Origin: Cladorhizidae sp. MBARI D1340-BT2 | Taxonomy: Eukaryota; Porifera; Demospongiae; Poecilosclerida; Cladorhizidae | DNA length: 64,000 nucleotides | Direction: 5' to 3' | NCBI GenBank assembly: GCA_028752905.1 | Contig: JAQNBH010000011.1 | Location: forward strand, 5,091,378 to 5,155,377 | Shown: positions 13,150 through 25,369 of the stretch, piece after piece | Position numbering within the stretch: position 1 is the stretch's first letter | Layout: each line of letters begins with the position of its first letter | Made by a program: the position numbers and the translations under genes | Notes under the pieces: model-generated | Seen by the model: the letters and a program-made list of their open reading frames with translations, nothing else | Told to the model about the DNA's origin: nothing | The model's database searches: none

Positions 13150-15288
13150 CTGCACCATCAGACAATATTACAAGAGAACCCTGTACAATCAGCCAAAATT
13201 ACAAGAGAATCCTGTACCATCAGTCGATATTACAAGAGAACCCTGCACCATCAGTCAATATTACAAGAGAACCCTGCACCATCAGTCAATATTACAAGAG
13301 AACCCTGCACCATCAGTCAATATTACAAGAGAACCCTGCACCATCAGTCAATATTACAAGAGAACCCTGCACCATCAGTCAATATTACAAGAGAACCCTG
13401 CACCATCAGTCAATATTACAAGAGAACCCTGCACCATCAGTCAATATTACAAGACAACCCTGCACCATCAGTCAATATTACAAGGGAACCCTGCACCATC
13501 AGTCAATATTACAAGAGAACCCTGCACCATCAGTCAATATTACAAGAGAACCCTGCACCATCAGTCAATATTACAAGAGAACCCTGCACCATCAGTCAAT
13601 ATTACAAGAGAACCCTGTACCATCAGCCAATATTACAAGAGAACCCTGCACCATCAGCCAATATTACAAGAGAACCCTGCACCATCAGCCAATATTACAA
13701 GAGAACCCTGCACCATCAGCCAATATTACAAGGGAACCCTGTACCATCAGTCAATATTACAAGAGAACCCTGCACCATAAGTCAATATTACAAGAGAACC
13801 CTGCACCATCAGTCAATATTACAAGAGAACCCTGCACCATCAGTCAATATTACAAGAGAACCCTGAACCATCAGTCAATATTACAAGAGAACCCTGCACC
13901 ATCTGTCAATATTACAAGAGAACCCTGCACCATCAGTCAATATTACAAGAGAAGCCTGTACCATCAGCCAATATTACAAGAGAACCCTGCATCATCAGTT
14001 AATATTACAAGAGAACCCTGCACCATCAGTCAATATTACAAGAGAACCCTGCACCATCAGCCAATATTACAAGAGAACCCTTCACCATCAGTCAATATTA
14101 CAAGAGAACCCTGCACCATCAGCCAATATTACAAGGGAACCCTGTACCATCAGTCAATATTACAAGAGAACCCTGCACCATCAGTCAATATTACAAGAGA
14201 ACCCTGCACCATCAGCCAATATTACAAGAGAACCCTGCACCATCAGCCAATATTACAAGGGAACCCTGCATCAGCCAATATTATAAGAGAACCCTGCACC
14301 ATCAGCCAATATTACAAGAGAACCCTGTACCATCAGCCAATATTACAAGAGAACCCTGTACCATCAGTCAATATTACAAGAGAACCCTGTGCCATCAGCC
14401 AATATTACAAGAGAACCCTGCATCATCAGCCAATATTACAAGAGAACCCTGTACCATCAGTCAATATTACAAGAGAACCCTGTACGATCAGTCAATATTA
14501 CAAGAGAACCCTGCACCATCAGCCAATATTACAAGAGAACCCTGCACCATCAGTCAATATTACAAGAGAACCCTGCACCATCAGTCAATATTACACATCA
14601 GCCAATATTACAAGAGAACCCTGTACCATCAGTCAATATTACAAGAGAACCCTGCATCATCAGCCAATATTACAAGAGAACCCTGCAACATCAGTCAATA
14701 TTACAAGAGAACCCTGCACCATCAGTCAATATTACAAGAGAACCCTGCACCATCAGTCAATATTACAAGAGAACCCTGTACCATCATTCAATATTACAAG
14801 AGAACCCTGCACCATCAGCCAATATTACAAGAGAACCCTGTACCATCAGTCAATATTACAAGAGAACCCTGCACCATCAGTCAATATTACAAGAGAACCC
14901 TGCGCCATCAGCCAATATTACAAGAGAACCCTGCACCATCAGCCAATATTACAAGAGAACCCTGCACCATCAGTCAATATTACAAGAGAACCCTGCACCA
15001 TTAGTCAATATTACAAGAGAACCCTGCACCATCAGTCAATATTACAAGAGAATCCTGTACCATCAGTCAATATTACAAGAGAACCCTGCACCATCAGTCA
15101 ATATTACAAGAGAACCCTGCACCATCAGCCAATATTACAAGAGAATCCTGTACCATCAGTCAATATTACAAGAGAACCCTGTACCATCAGTCAATATTAC
15201 AAGAGAACCCTGCACCATCAGTCAATATTACAAGAGAACCCTGCACCATCAGCCAATATTACAAGATAACCCTACATCAGCCAATATT
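13150..15288. repeat. 31-bp minisatellite, about 68 copies
   Basis: The unit contains CCCTGCACCATCAGTCAATA followed by TTACAAGAGAA, with GTACC/GCACC and AGTC/AGCC variants. Because 31 is not a multiple of three and no frame has a stop on plus, one reading frame cycles through all three phases and stays open for 741 codons (a 31-residue peptide repeat). On the minus strand each unit carries TGATGGTGCAGGGTTC, matching the possible splice acceptor of the adjacent exon (13149). No start context, unique domain or splice support makes the plus frame a gene. Confidence 0.95.
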
Positions 15289-15328
15289 ACGGGGATGATA
15301 ATTCATATATACATGTATATGATACATG

Positions 15329-15368
<40 letters not shown>

Positions 15369-15504
15369 CTTATATCTATGAACAACTCAATTCCCTGGCC
15401 TTGTGGAGTGCGGGGTAGCAGCCGCGACTTCACACGACTGCAGAGAGCCAGCTCCTGCACTCCGCTACTCCCACCAGACTTGTGTGCCGGCATATAAGTA
15501 GAGA

Positions 15505-16803
15505 AGTGTAGTGGGTGGCCCACATCCACCCACCACATGTAGTGGATGGCCCACGTCCTCCACATGTAGTGGGTCCACGTCCTCCACATGTAGTGGGTGG
15601 CCCACGTCCTTCACATGTAGTGGGTGGCCCACATGCACCACATGTAGTGGGTGGCCCACGTCCTCCACATGTAGTGGGTAGCCCATGTCCTCCACATGTA
15701 GTGGGTGGCCCACGTCCTCCACATCTAGTGGGTGGCCCACGTCCTCCACATGTAGTGGGTGGCCCACGTCCTTCACATGTAGTGGGTGGCCCACATTCAC
15801 CACATGTAGTGGGTGGCCCACGTCCTCCACATGTAGTGGATGACCCACGTCCTCCATATGTAGTGGGTGGCCCACGTCCTCCACATGTAGTGGATGACCC
15901 ATGTCCTCCACATGTAGTGGGTGGCCCATGTCCTTCACATGTAGTGGATGACCCACATGCACCACATGTAGTGGATGACCCACGTCCTCCACATGTAGTG
16001 AGTGGCCCACGTCCGCCACATGTAGTGGATGACCCACGTCCTCCACATGCACCACATGTAGTGGGTGACCCACGTCCTTCACATGTAGTGGGTGGCCCAC
16101 GTCCTCCACATGTAGTGGGTGGCCCACGTCCTTCACATGTAGTGGATGGCCCACGTCCTCCACATGTAGTGGATGACCCACGTCCTCCACATGTAGTGGG
16201 TGGCCCACGTCCTTCACATGTAGTGGATGACCCACGTCCTCCACATGTAGTGGGTGGCCCACGTCCTCCACATGTAGTGGATGACCCACGTCCTCCACAT
16301 GTAGTGGATGACCCACATGCACCACATGTAGTGGATGACCCACGTCCACCACATGTAGTGGGTGGCCCACGTCCGCCACATGTAGTGGATGACCCACGTC
16401 CTCCACATGCACCACATGTAGTGGGTGACCCACGTCCTTCACATGTAGTGGGTGGCCCACGTCCTCCACATGTAGTGGGTGGCCCACGTCCTTCACATGT
16501 AGTGGATGGCCCACGTCCTCCACATGTAGTGGATGACCCACGTCCTCCACATGTAGTGGGTGGCCCACGTCCTTCACATGTAGTGGATGACCCACGTCCT
16601 CCACATGTAGTGGGTGGCCCACGTCCTCCACATGTAGTGGATGACCCACGTCCTCCACATGTAGTGGATGACCCACATGCACCACATGTAGTGGATGACC
16701 CACGTCCACCACATGTAGTGGGTGGCCCACGTCCACCACATGTAGTGGGTGGCCCACGTCCGCCACATGTAGTGGGTGGCCCATGTCCTCCACATGTAGT
16801 GGG
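15505..16803. repeat. 27-bp minisatellite with 360-bp higher-order repeat
   Basis: About 48 copies of a 27-bp unit containing GTAGTGGGTGGCCCACGTCC followed by TCCACAT. GTGGG-TGG-CCCAC inside each unit can fold as a small hairpin. Lines 16021-16320 and 16381-16680 are the same base for base, so a block of about 360 bp was duplicated recently; a third partial copy starts at 16681. Frames of about 450 codons on both strands are artefacts. An AT-rich (TA)n tract at 15328-15366 lies just to its left. Confidence 0.95.
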
Positions 16804-17085
16804 CGCCACATTGTGTGCATCACACACTATAAAACTAGGGTACCACCGTACCAGCTGCCATGTTTGGAAGCCTTGGTTGTCAAGGTTTCCCTGCAGGGGG
16901 ATCTAGGTTTCCGGAGATCGAGGTTTCCATTGCAGGGCAATCCATTTCAGAACCTTGCACTATTTAGCACTCACTGACACCTGGGATGCTTCAAAAGACA
17001 CCTAGGACACTTGAGTTGCTTTACGGAATTTAGCAGCTTTCAAAAAACATCTATCTGGCTTGATCCAGCAGGCTGAGTGGTATAA

Positions 17086-17480
17086 CCCCAAATACTAGAA
17101 CCATGGCGAGTGTAGCACCAAATACTATAACCTTGTGAGTGGTATCAAATATTATAACCATGGTGAGTGGTATAACACCAAATACTATAACCTTGTGAGT
17201 GGTATAGCACCAAATACTTTAACCTTGTGAGTGGTATAACCTCAAATACTATAATCATGGTGAGTGTATAACACCAAATACTAGAATCATGGTGAGTGAT
17301 ATAGCTATAATCATGGTGAGTGGTATAACACCAAATACTATAACCATGGTGAGTGGTATAACACCAAATACTATAACCATGGTGATGGTATAACACCAAA
17401 TACTATAACCATGGTGATGGTATAAAAGCAAATACTATAACCATGGTGAGTGGTATAACACCAAATACTATAACCATAGT
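17086..17480. repeat. 33-bp minisatellite
   Basis: About 12 copies of a unit containing CCATGGTGAGTGGTATAACA followed by CCAAATACTATAA, with several deletions. Each unit contains ATGGTGAGT, which matches a 5' splice-site consensus on the plus strand. A solitary copy sits 0.8 kb away at 18258-18290 inside an open frame. Confidence 0.9.
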
Positions 17481-17935
17481 GAGTGGTATGAAGATTCAAA
17501 ACTTGAGACTTCATTATAGGCACTTGATTATACAGCCCAAACTGTACCTAGTTAATTAATAAGGCCTCTCTAAAACACTGATCTATGCGAGCTAATTGAA
17601 CTTGCGAAAGTTAGCATGCAGCTAAAATGGAGGAGCTATAATTTTGACACTCATTTTGTAGACCTCAGCAAGACTATTGCAGTGTGCAAAGCCATAGCGA
17701 CAACAACAACCTATAGGAGATTACTTCCTAATCATGAAAGCTGCAAAAGCTTGTTGGCACCATGGTCGGGGGAAACATGAGCTTATCAATGCAGACCCGA
17801 TCACTTCTAAGACTCTTTACTTATATTAATAGGTAAAGGGTCCAACAAATGTTTGTGGTCTACATTGGTTGATTCTTGGTTGATTCTTGCTTGTATCATA
17901 TTATTTGATTTTCTGTTTTAATTTTTAATTTATAA

Positions 17936-18376
17936 TTGTTTTATACTCCTATAAGAAGTCCGCAACGAACTCCCGAACTGACCAATCTTAGGTATTATTC
18001 TTTACCAAGATTTTTCAAATTTTATCAAAGTCTACACAACATGCCTACACATTTACACATCATAGTTGCAGGGGTCATCGCTAAGCAGTTATCTGGTTTT
18101 GTTGAAGGTCTATGCTATAACTATTGCCACAAGAGTAAGCTTCGAGAAAACCAACTGGTCATTTCTTGTAGTGAAAATGTACAGCTGCTTGCTGACTTAG
18201 AGCACATGCACAAGCGGGTTTATCATATAGACGATCCTTTACCAACCACATTAAAAACCATGGTGAGTGGTAGAACACCAAATACTATAAACATCGCCAA
18301 CTTTCAGTTTGTCTTTCTGAATCGAGAACCAGATCAGTTGCTGCAATGCATTGTACAATTTAGAGTCTTCTGGTAG
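17936..18376 (+). CDS. Unrecognised open frame, possibly a gene relic
   Basis: An open frame of 146 codons with mixed, non-repetitive composition (for example LRYYSLPRFFKFYQSLHN and GLCYNYCHKSKLRENQL). The most upstream start is TTG; the first in-frame ATG is internal (about 18041). I do not recognise a family. A single copy of the nearby 33-bp minisatellite at 18258-18290 lies inside the frame and supplies LKTMVSGRTPNT, so at least that part is not ancestral protein. It lies inside the presumed receptor intron on the opposite strand. It could be a transposon or pseudogene fragment; coding status is uncertain. The flanking 17481-17935 and 18377-18600 hold nothing I can name. Confidence 0.25.
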   Translation: MFYTPIRSPQRTPELTNLRYYSLPRFFKFYQSLHNMPTHLHIIVAGVIAKQLSGFVEGLCYNYCHKSKLRENQLVISCSENVQLLADLEHMHKRVYHIDDPLPTTLKTMVSGRTPNTINIANFQFVFLNREPDQLLQCIVQFRVFW

Positions 18377-18609
18377 TAATATCATATGAAGAGCAGACCT
18401 ATTGAACTGCCTGAGGTAGTGTGTGTTGAGCCAGCCGTGACCTCGGCTGGGGGAGCCGTATGTATTTGGCTATTTTTCAGGGGAGTGCAGGAATATGTAT
18501 TGTGAATACGGCCAGGTTTTCATGAGCCCACTGATAAGATTCTGCACTGGAATACCCGCCCCCCAAGATATCACAAGATATCATGACTCTGTAAATAGTG
18601 TACACACAC

Positions 18610-21345
18610 AACAGCCACTAGCTGGTATAGTTCGCATGTTCATTAGCTGGTGCTATAGTACGTGTGCTCATTAGCTGGTGCTATAACACATGTGTTCATT
18701 AGCTGGTGCTATAGTACACGTGTTCATTAGCTGGTGCTATAGTACACGTGTCATTAGCTGGTGCTATAGTACATGTGTTCATTAGCTGGTGCTATAGTAC
18801 ATGTGTTCATTAGCTGGTGCTATAGTACATGTGTTCATTAGCTGGTGCTATAGTACATCTGTTCATTAGCTGGTGCTATAGTACACGTGTTTATTAGCTG
18901 GTGCTATAGTACACGTGTCATTAGCTGGTGCTATAGTAAATGTGTTCATTAGCTGGTGCTATAGTACATGTGTTCATTAGCTGGTGCTATAGTACATGTG
19001 TTCATTAGCTGGTGCTATAGTACATGTGTTCATTAGCTGGTGCTATAGTACATGTGTTCATTAGCTGATGCTATAGTGTATTCATTAGCTGGTGCTATAG
19101 TACATGTGTTCATTAGCTGATGCTATAGTGTGTTCATTAGCTGGTTCTATAGCACATGTGTTCATTAGCTGGTGCTATAGCACACGTGTTCATTAGCTGA
19201 TGCTATAGTACACGTGTTCATTAGCTGGTGCTATAGTACATGTGTTCATTAGCTGGTGCTATAGCACATGTGTTCATTAGCTGGTGCTATAGTACATGTG
19301 TTCATTAGCTGGTGCTATAGTACATGTGTTCATTAGCTGGTGCTATAGTGCATGTGTTCATTAGCTGGTGTTATAGTAAGTGTGTTCATTAGCTGATGCT
19401 ATAGTACATGTGTTCATTAGCTGGTGCTATAGTACAGTTCATTAGCTGATGCTATAGTGAGTGTGTTCATTAGCTGGTGCTATAGTACATGTGTTCATTA
19501 GCTGGTGCTATAGCACATGGGTTCATTAGCTGATGCTATAGTAAGTGTGTTCATTAGCTGGTGCTATAGCACGTCTTCATTAGCTGGTGCTATAGTAAGT
19601 ATGTTCATTAGCTGGTGCTATAGTACATGTGTTCATTAGCTGGTGCTATAGCACGTGTTCATTAGCTGGTGCTATAGTAAGTATGTTCATTAGCTGGTGC
19701 TATAGTACATGTGTTCATTAGCTGGTGCTATAACACATGTGTTCATTAGCTGGTGCTATAACACATGTGTTCATTAGCTGGTGCTATAGTACATGTGTTC
19801 ATTAGCTGGTGTTATAGTACATGTGTTCATTAGCTGGTGCTATAGCACATGTGTTCATTAGCTGGTGCTATAGCACATGTGTTCATTAGCTGGTACTATA
19901 GTACGTGTGTTCACTATAGTACATGTGTTCATTAGCTGGTGCTATAGTAAGTGCGTTCATTAGCTGGTGCTATAGTACATGTGTTCATTAGCTGGTGCTA
20001 TAGTAAATGTGTTCATTAGCTGGTGCTATAGTACATGTGTTCATTAGCTGATGCTATAGTAAGTGTGTTCATTAGCTGGTGCTATAGTACATGTTCATTA
20101 GCTGGTGCTATAGTAAGTGTGTTCATTAGCTGGTTCTATAGTACATGTGTTCATTAGCTGATGCTATAGCACGTGTTCATTAGCTGGTGCTATAGTAAGT
20201 ATGTTCATTAGCTGGTGCTATAGTACATGTGTTCATTAGCTGGTGCTATAACACATGTGTTCATTAGCTGGTGCTATAACACATGTGTTCATTAGCTGGT
20301 GCTATAGCACATGTGTTCATTAGCTGGTACTATAGTACGTGTGTTCACTATAGTACATGTGTTCATTAGCTGATGCTATAGTAAGTGTGTTCATTAGCTG
20401 GTGCTATAGTACATGTGTTCATTAGCTGGTGCTATAGCACGTGTTCATTAGCTGGTGCTATAGCATTAGCTGGTGCTGCTATAGTACATGTGTTCATTAG
20501 CTGGTACTATAGTACGTGTGTTCACTATAGCATATGTGTTCATTAGCTGGTGCTATAGTACATGTGTTCATTAGCTGGTACTATAGTACGTGTGTTCACT
20601 ATAGCACATGTGTTCATTAGCTGGTGCTATAGTACATGTGTTCATTAGCTGGTGCTATAGTACACGTGTCATTAGCTGGTGCTATAGTAAATGTGTTCAT
20701 TAGCTGGTGCTATAGTACATGTGTTCATTAGCTGGTGCTATAGCACATGTGTTCATTAGCTGGTGCTATAGTACATGTGTTCATTAGCTGGTGCTATAGT
20801 ACATGTGTTCATTAGCTGGTGCTATAGTACATGTGTTCATTAGCTGGTGCTATAGCACGTGTTCATTAGCTGGTGCTATAGTAAGTGTGTTCAGTAGCTG
20901 GTACTATAGTACGTGTGTTCACTATAGTACATGTGTTCATTAGCTGGTGCTATAGCACGTGTTCATTAGCTGGTGCTATAGCACATGTGTTCATTAGCTG
21001 GTGCTATAGAATATGTGTTCATTAGCTGGTGCTATAGCACATGTGTTGATTAGCTGGTGCTATAGTGAGTGTGTTCATTAGCTGGTGCTATAGTACATGT
21101 GTTCATTAGCTGGTGCTATAGCACATGTTCATTAGCTGGTGCTATAGCACACGTGTTCATTAGCTGGTGCTATAGCACATGTGTTCATTAGCTGGTGCTA
21201 TAGTATGTGTTCATTAGCTGGTGCTATAGTACATGTGTTCATTAGCTGGTGTTATAGTACATCATGTGTTCATTAGCACCCGTGTTCATTAGCTGGTGCT
21301 ATAGCACCCGTGTTCATTAGCTGATACTATAGCACATGTCTTCAT
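18610..21345. repeat. 28-bp minisatellite, about 95 copies
   Basis: The unit reads AGCTGGTGCTATAGTACATG followed by TGTTCATT. Variants include AGCACATG, GTAAGTG and short units missing GTGT. Stops in all frames prevent long reading frames, unlike the neighbouring arrays. It ends at about 21345 in diverged units. The 21346-21815 stretch contains a small relative of the dispersed hairpin repeat (CCAACGTTTCGACCAAGTAG at about 21590) and otherwise nothing recognised. Confidence 0.95.
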
Positions 21346-21815
21346 ATGGCTATTTTTCATATGGCTATTTTCATCATACTTCGTCCTCCCTCTCTCCCTC
21401 TCCCCCGACAATGAGCACAGCTCGCAAGACTACTATACCCTCACATTGAGCATCTGTTTAGTGCATCATAGGAAGTCGATATGCTCACACACCTTACTTT
21501 GTGGGCAGAAGGGTGGTAAATCATGCGAGTGAATACCACCCAAATGTCCGACTCTGCCTTATAATCAGCTTTAAAAAAGTTACAGAACCAACGTTTCGAC
21601 CAAGTAGCTTCAGAGGTTCTTTGATGTGTTATTGATGGCCACGACCTACTTAAAGCAAGCCAGTTGAAACTTTCGCTTTTTTTAAGCTGACGTGAAGAGA
21701 AAGTCGAGTGCTTGCTTATAATGTTGCCATGGAAATAATCACAACTCTAGTTGGAGTGACTGTCTGAGTATTTGGTCTCCTACAGTGATCAACAAAACGT
21801 AGCCGGCAACACTAC

Positions 21816-21876
21816 TTGACATGTTGATACCACCCTACCTCCCCCCCAGACAACCTCACACCCGAATATATCACCA
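21816..21876 (-). CDS. Candidate receptor ectodomain exon (weak)
   Basis: A 61-bp minus-strand stretch between ATTTTAG (exon start 21876) and a GTAGTG donor. It reads GDIFGCEVVWGGGRVVSTCQ in the frame set by the proposed preceding exon. Two cysteines would suit an extracellular domain. Support is only reading frame, splice sites and phase compatibility, and it is inside a long intron region, so a chance fit is possible. Confidence 0.2.
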
Positions 21877-22156
21877 CTAAAATATTTCACACTGTGGCTG
21901 ATCTCTACGTATATAAAGATGTGACAAGATCTAAAAAGAAGCGTCATAAAATAATTAGTTAAAATTGACTTTCTCATATTAGTTTTCGGTATTAGTGCTT
22001 CGACTCCACCTTCAAGCGCTTCACTTTCTTCAGCTCAAGGTGGATTTATTCAAGTTCCATTCTGTAGTTAATGAATGTCGTGTTCTTCGACCTGGTATAT
22101 ATCAACAACTAAAATTTGAATGTTCTGTGCAAATGACACCTCTTTCCAGATTTCAC

Positions 22157-22181
22157 TGCAGTGCAGTAATTATTCCATTGG
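22157..22181 (-). CDS. Candidate 25-bp micro-exon (weak)
   Basis: After TCTGTTTTGCAG on the minus strand, 25 bases up to a GTGAAA donor continue the phase of the exon at 22485-22587 and read NGIITAL. The acceptor sequence is repeated in the adjacent 40-bp array. Very short, so evidence is slight. Confidence 0.18.
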
Positions 22182-22189
22182 CTGCAAAA

Positions 22190-22435
22190 CAGAGTTTCAC
22201 TAAAACTCAGTTTCACTAGGGCTGCGAAACCGAGTTTTACTAAAACTGAGTTTCACTAGGGCTGCAAAACAGAGTTTTACTAAAACTGAGTTTCACTAGG
22301 GCTGCAAAACACTAAAACCGAGTTTCACTAGGGCTGCAAAACAGCATTTTACTAAAACTGAGTTTCACTAGGGCTGCAAAACACTAAAACCGAGTTTCAC
22401 TAGGGCTGCAAAACAGCCACTAGGGCTGAATACAT
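22190..22435. repeat. 40-bp minisatellite carrying acceptor-like sequence
   Basis: About six copies of CTGCAAAACAGAGTTTTACT followed by AAAACTGAGTTTCACTAGGG. On the minus strand every unit reads TCTGTTTTGCAG, a good 3' splice-site match, just as at the proposed exon start 22181. Confidence 0.85.
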
Positions 22436-22484
22436 AGTTTCACTAAGGCTATAAAACTGAGGACATCATGATCATTGCACTGAC

Positions 22485-22587
22485 TGTAAGGTGTAGTGGT
22501 GATGTCTCCCTGGAGAGGAACAGTGATATCTGGATCTGCCACAATCATTGGATCATCTGATACTATATTAAAGGAATATTTGATCTC
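22485..22587 (-). CDS. Candidate receptor ectodomain exon
   Basis: A 103-bp minus-strand exon after TTTTCCCCTCCAG (start 22587), ending ACA before GTCAGT (end 22485). It reads EIKYSFNIVSDDPMIVADPD then ITVPLQGDITTTPY, a non-repetitive, protein-like sequence in otherwise repetitive DNA. The phase-0 start matches the phase-0 end of the exon at 27277, so it would follow the signal-peptide exons of the presumed receptor. No domain family is recognised; the beta-strand-like alternation suits an extracellular sandwich domain (inference). Confidence 0.45.
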
Positions 22588-22619
22588 CTGGAGGGGAAAA
22601 ATATAACAGCACAGAAATT

Positions 22620-24085
22620 ACCAATGCAGAAACCATTAGAAACAGCACTACTAGAATGCACCCAATATATATATATATATATGTATGCACAGAAATAGCA
22701 ATGCAGAAATGCTAAGTCCAACATTAGAAACAGCCCTACTAGAATGCACCCAATGAATATGCAATATATATATATATGCATGCACAGAAATTAGCGCTGC
22801 AGAAATGTCAAGTCCAACATTAGAAACAGCACTACTAGAATGCACCCAATGAATATGCAAATATAAATATATATATGCATGCACAGAAATTAGCAATGCA
22901 GAAGTGCCAAGTCAAACATTAGAAACAGCACTACTAGAATGCACCCAATGAATATTTAAATATATATGCATGCACAGAAATTAGCAATGCAGAAATGCCA
23001 AGTCCAACATTAGAAACAGCACTACTAGAATGCACCCAATGAATACGCAATATATATATATATATATTATATGCATGCACAGAAATTAGCAATGCAGAAA
23101 TGCCAAGTCCAACATTAGAAACAGCACTACTAGAATGCACCCAATGCATATGCAAATATATATATATATATGCATGCACAGAAATTAGCAATGCAGAAGT
23201 GCCAAGTCAAACATTAGAAACAGCACTACTAGAATGCACCCAATGAATATTTAAATATATATGCATGCACAGAAATTAGCAATGCAGAAATGCCAAGTCC
23301 AACATTAGAAACAGCACTACTAGAATGCACCCAATGAATATGTAATATATATATATATATATATTATATGCATGCACAGAAATTAGCAATGCAGAAATGC
23401 CAAGTCCAACATTAGAAACAGCACTACTAGAATGCACCCAATGAATATTTAAATATATATGCATGCACAGAAATTAGCAATGCAGAAATGCCAAGTCCAA
23501 CATTAGAAACAGCACTACTAGAATGCACCCAATGAATATGCAATATATATATATATATGCATGCACAGAAATCAATACAGAAATGCTCCAACATTAGAAA
23601 CAGCACTACTAGAATGCACCCAATGAATATCCAAATACATGCACAGAAATTAGCGATGCAGAAATGTCAAGTCCCAACATTAGAAACAGCACTACTAGAA
23701 TGCACCCAATGAATATTTAAATATATATGCATGCACAGAAATTAGCAATGCAGAAATGCCAAGTCCAACATTAGAAACAGCACTACTAGAATGCACCCAA
23801 TGAATATCCAAATACATGCACAGAAATTAGCGATGCATAAATGCCAAGTCCAACATTAGAAACAGCACTACTAGAATGCACCCAATGCATATGCAATATA
23901 TATATGCATACAGAAATTAGCAATACAGAAATGCCAAGTCCAACATTAGAAACACCACACTAGAATGCACCCAATGAATATGCAAATATAAATATACATA
24001 ATTATATATGCATGCACAGAAATTAGCAATGCATAAATGCCAATTCCAACATTAGAAACAGCACTACTAGAATGCACCCAATGAA
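22620..24085. repeat. About 90-bp minisatellite with (TA)n spacers
   Basis: About 15 copies of a unit with AGAAATTAGCAATGCAGAAA, TGCCAAGTCCAACATTAGAA and ACAGCACTACTAGAATGCAC, separated by variable TA tracts followed by GCATGCA. Unit length varies from about 80 to 97 bp because of the TA tract. Frames of 60-100 codons on minus are repeat artefacts. Confidence 0.92.
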
Positions 24086-24185
24086 TATGCGATGCAATAC
24101 TGGCACCTTCAGCTTTCACTGTCAAGACACTAAATGCTTTCATGCAGAACTGTTCCCTGTAAAAATATTTTATTAGAAAGAAAGG

Positions 24186-25334
24186 AGGTCGGTGGTAGAT
24201 TACATCTTGCTGTCAAAGGGGTTAGTTACGAATATGATGGTGATTGAAGAACTTAATCAAGGATCAGATCATAATCTGATATGGTGTGTCGTGATAATAT
24301 GTAGGAAAGAACAAGTATATACTCCATGTTTTAAATGGAAGGTGGAATGGGAGGAATACCAACAGGCAGTGATCGATGGTTTCAGATGATGTGTGGCAGT
24401 GCTAGGGATGAGGAAGGACAGAGGAGGTGTAACAACAACTTTTGGGGCTCTGTAGACACACCGTATGGCTGAGTTGGGTATAGAGAAGAAATAATTAACA
24501 GACATGTCTGGCCTGAAAGACATGTCTGGATGTCTGGCCTGGTGGTCTCGTGAGGTTGAAGTGGCCATCCAGGCACGACAAGTATCCTGTAGGAATCTTT
24601 AGTAGGTGAAGAAAGATTATGACGGTAATGGGAGGAATATAAGAGTGCAAGAAGACGTGTGAAGAGGTTGATTAGATTTGGAAAAGAAGAGACCGAGGAA
24701 GGCTACAATAAAGAGCAAGGAGGGACTAGCTGCAAGTTATTTTGTGAGGAAAAGAAGAAACGATGTCAAGTTTAGAGAGTGAGAGAGGAAAATGGAGTTG
24801 TAGTGGAGAAGAGGAAGGATACACTGGAGGTTTTGGCCAAGCATTGGGAAGGATTAGGGAGTGTACCCAGGTCAGGGGAGGGTGTTCCAATTGACAACTT
24901 AAGAGTCTAAGGCTAAAGAAGTGAACTGGATGGTGTAGCAGGTTGGATTCCAGGTGATGTACAATATTGTGAAGGGGTTGTGAAGAGGGGCAAGGCTCTT
25001 GGTCCTGATCGCATAATTAACGAGATGTTGAAGTATGGTGGGAATAGGATGGTGACAGTGTTGTGTTCATTTGGTGGTAGAGTCTAAGTATTAGCCAGAA
25101 GATTTGAGACAAAGTTATATTGTGCCATTCTTTAAAGCTGGGGATGAGGTGGTGGGTGGCTCATAATTACCGGAGGATGACTCTGTGGAGTTGTGTGGCA
25201 AAAGTGATGTCAAGAGTGTTGAAGGTAGGCTCAGTAGATTTTCAGAGAAGCATTCAACAGTGTGGATTTGGGCAGGAAGAGGAATGTGCTGACCAGTTCC
25301 TAGTATTAAGTGTGTGTGTGTGTGTGTGTGTGTA

Positions 25335-25369
<35 letters not shown>

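Noticed and set aside
15430..16906. Cys/Gly-rich or Pro/His-rich proteins of about 450 codons on opposite strands
   Set aside because: Both are translations of the 27-bp minisatellite; mutual overlap and strict periodicity argue against coding.
21995..22219. 74-codon plus-strand frame
   Set aside because: It overlaps the proposed minus-strand micro-exon and a repeat; some protein-like look, but no family recognised and no support for a plus-strand gene.
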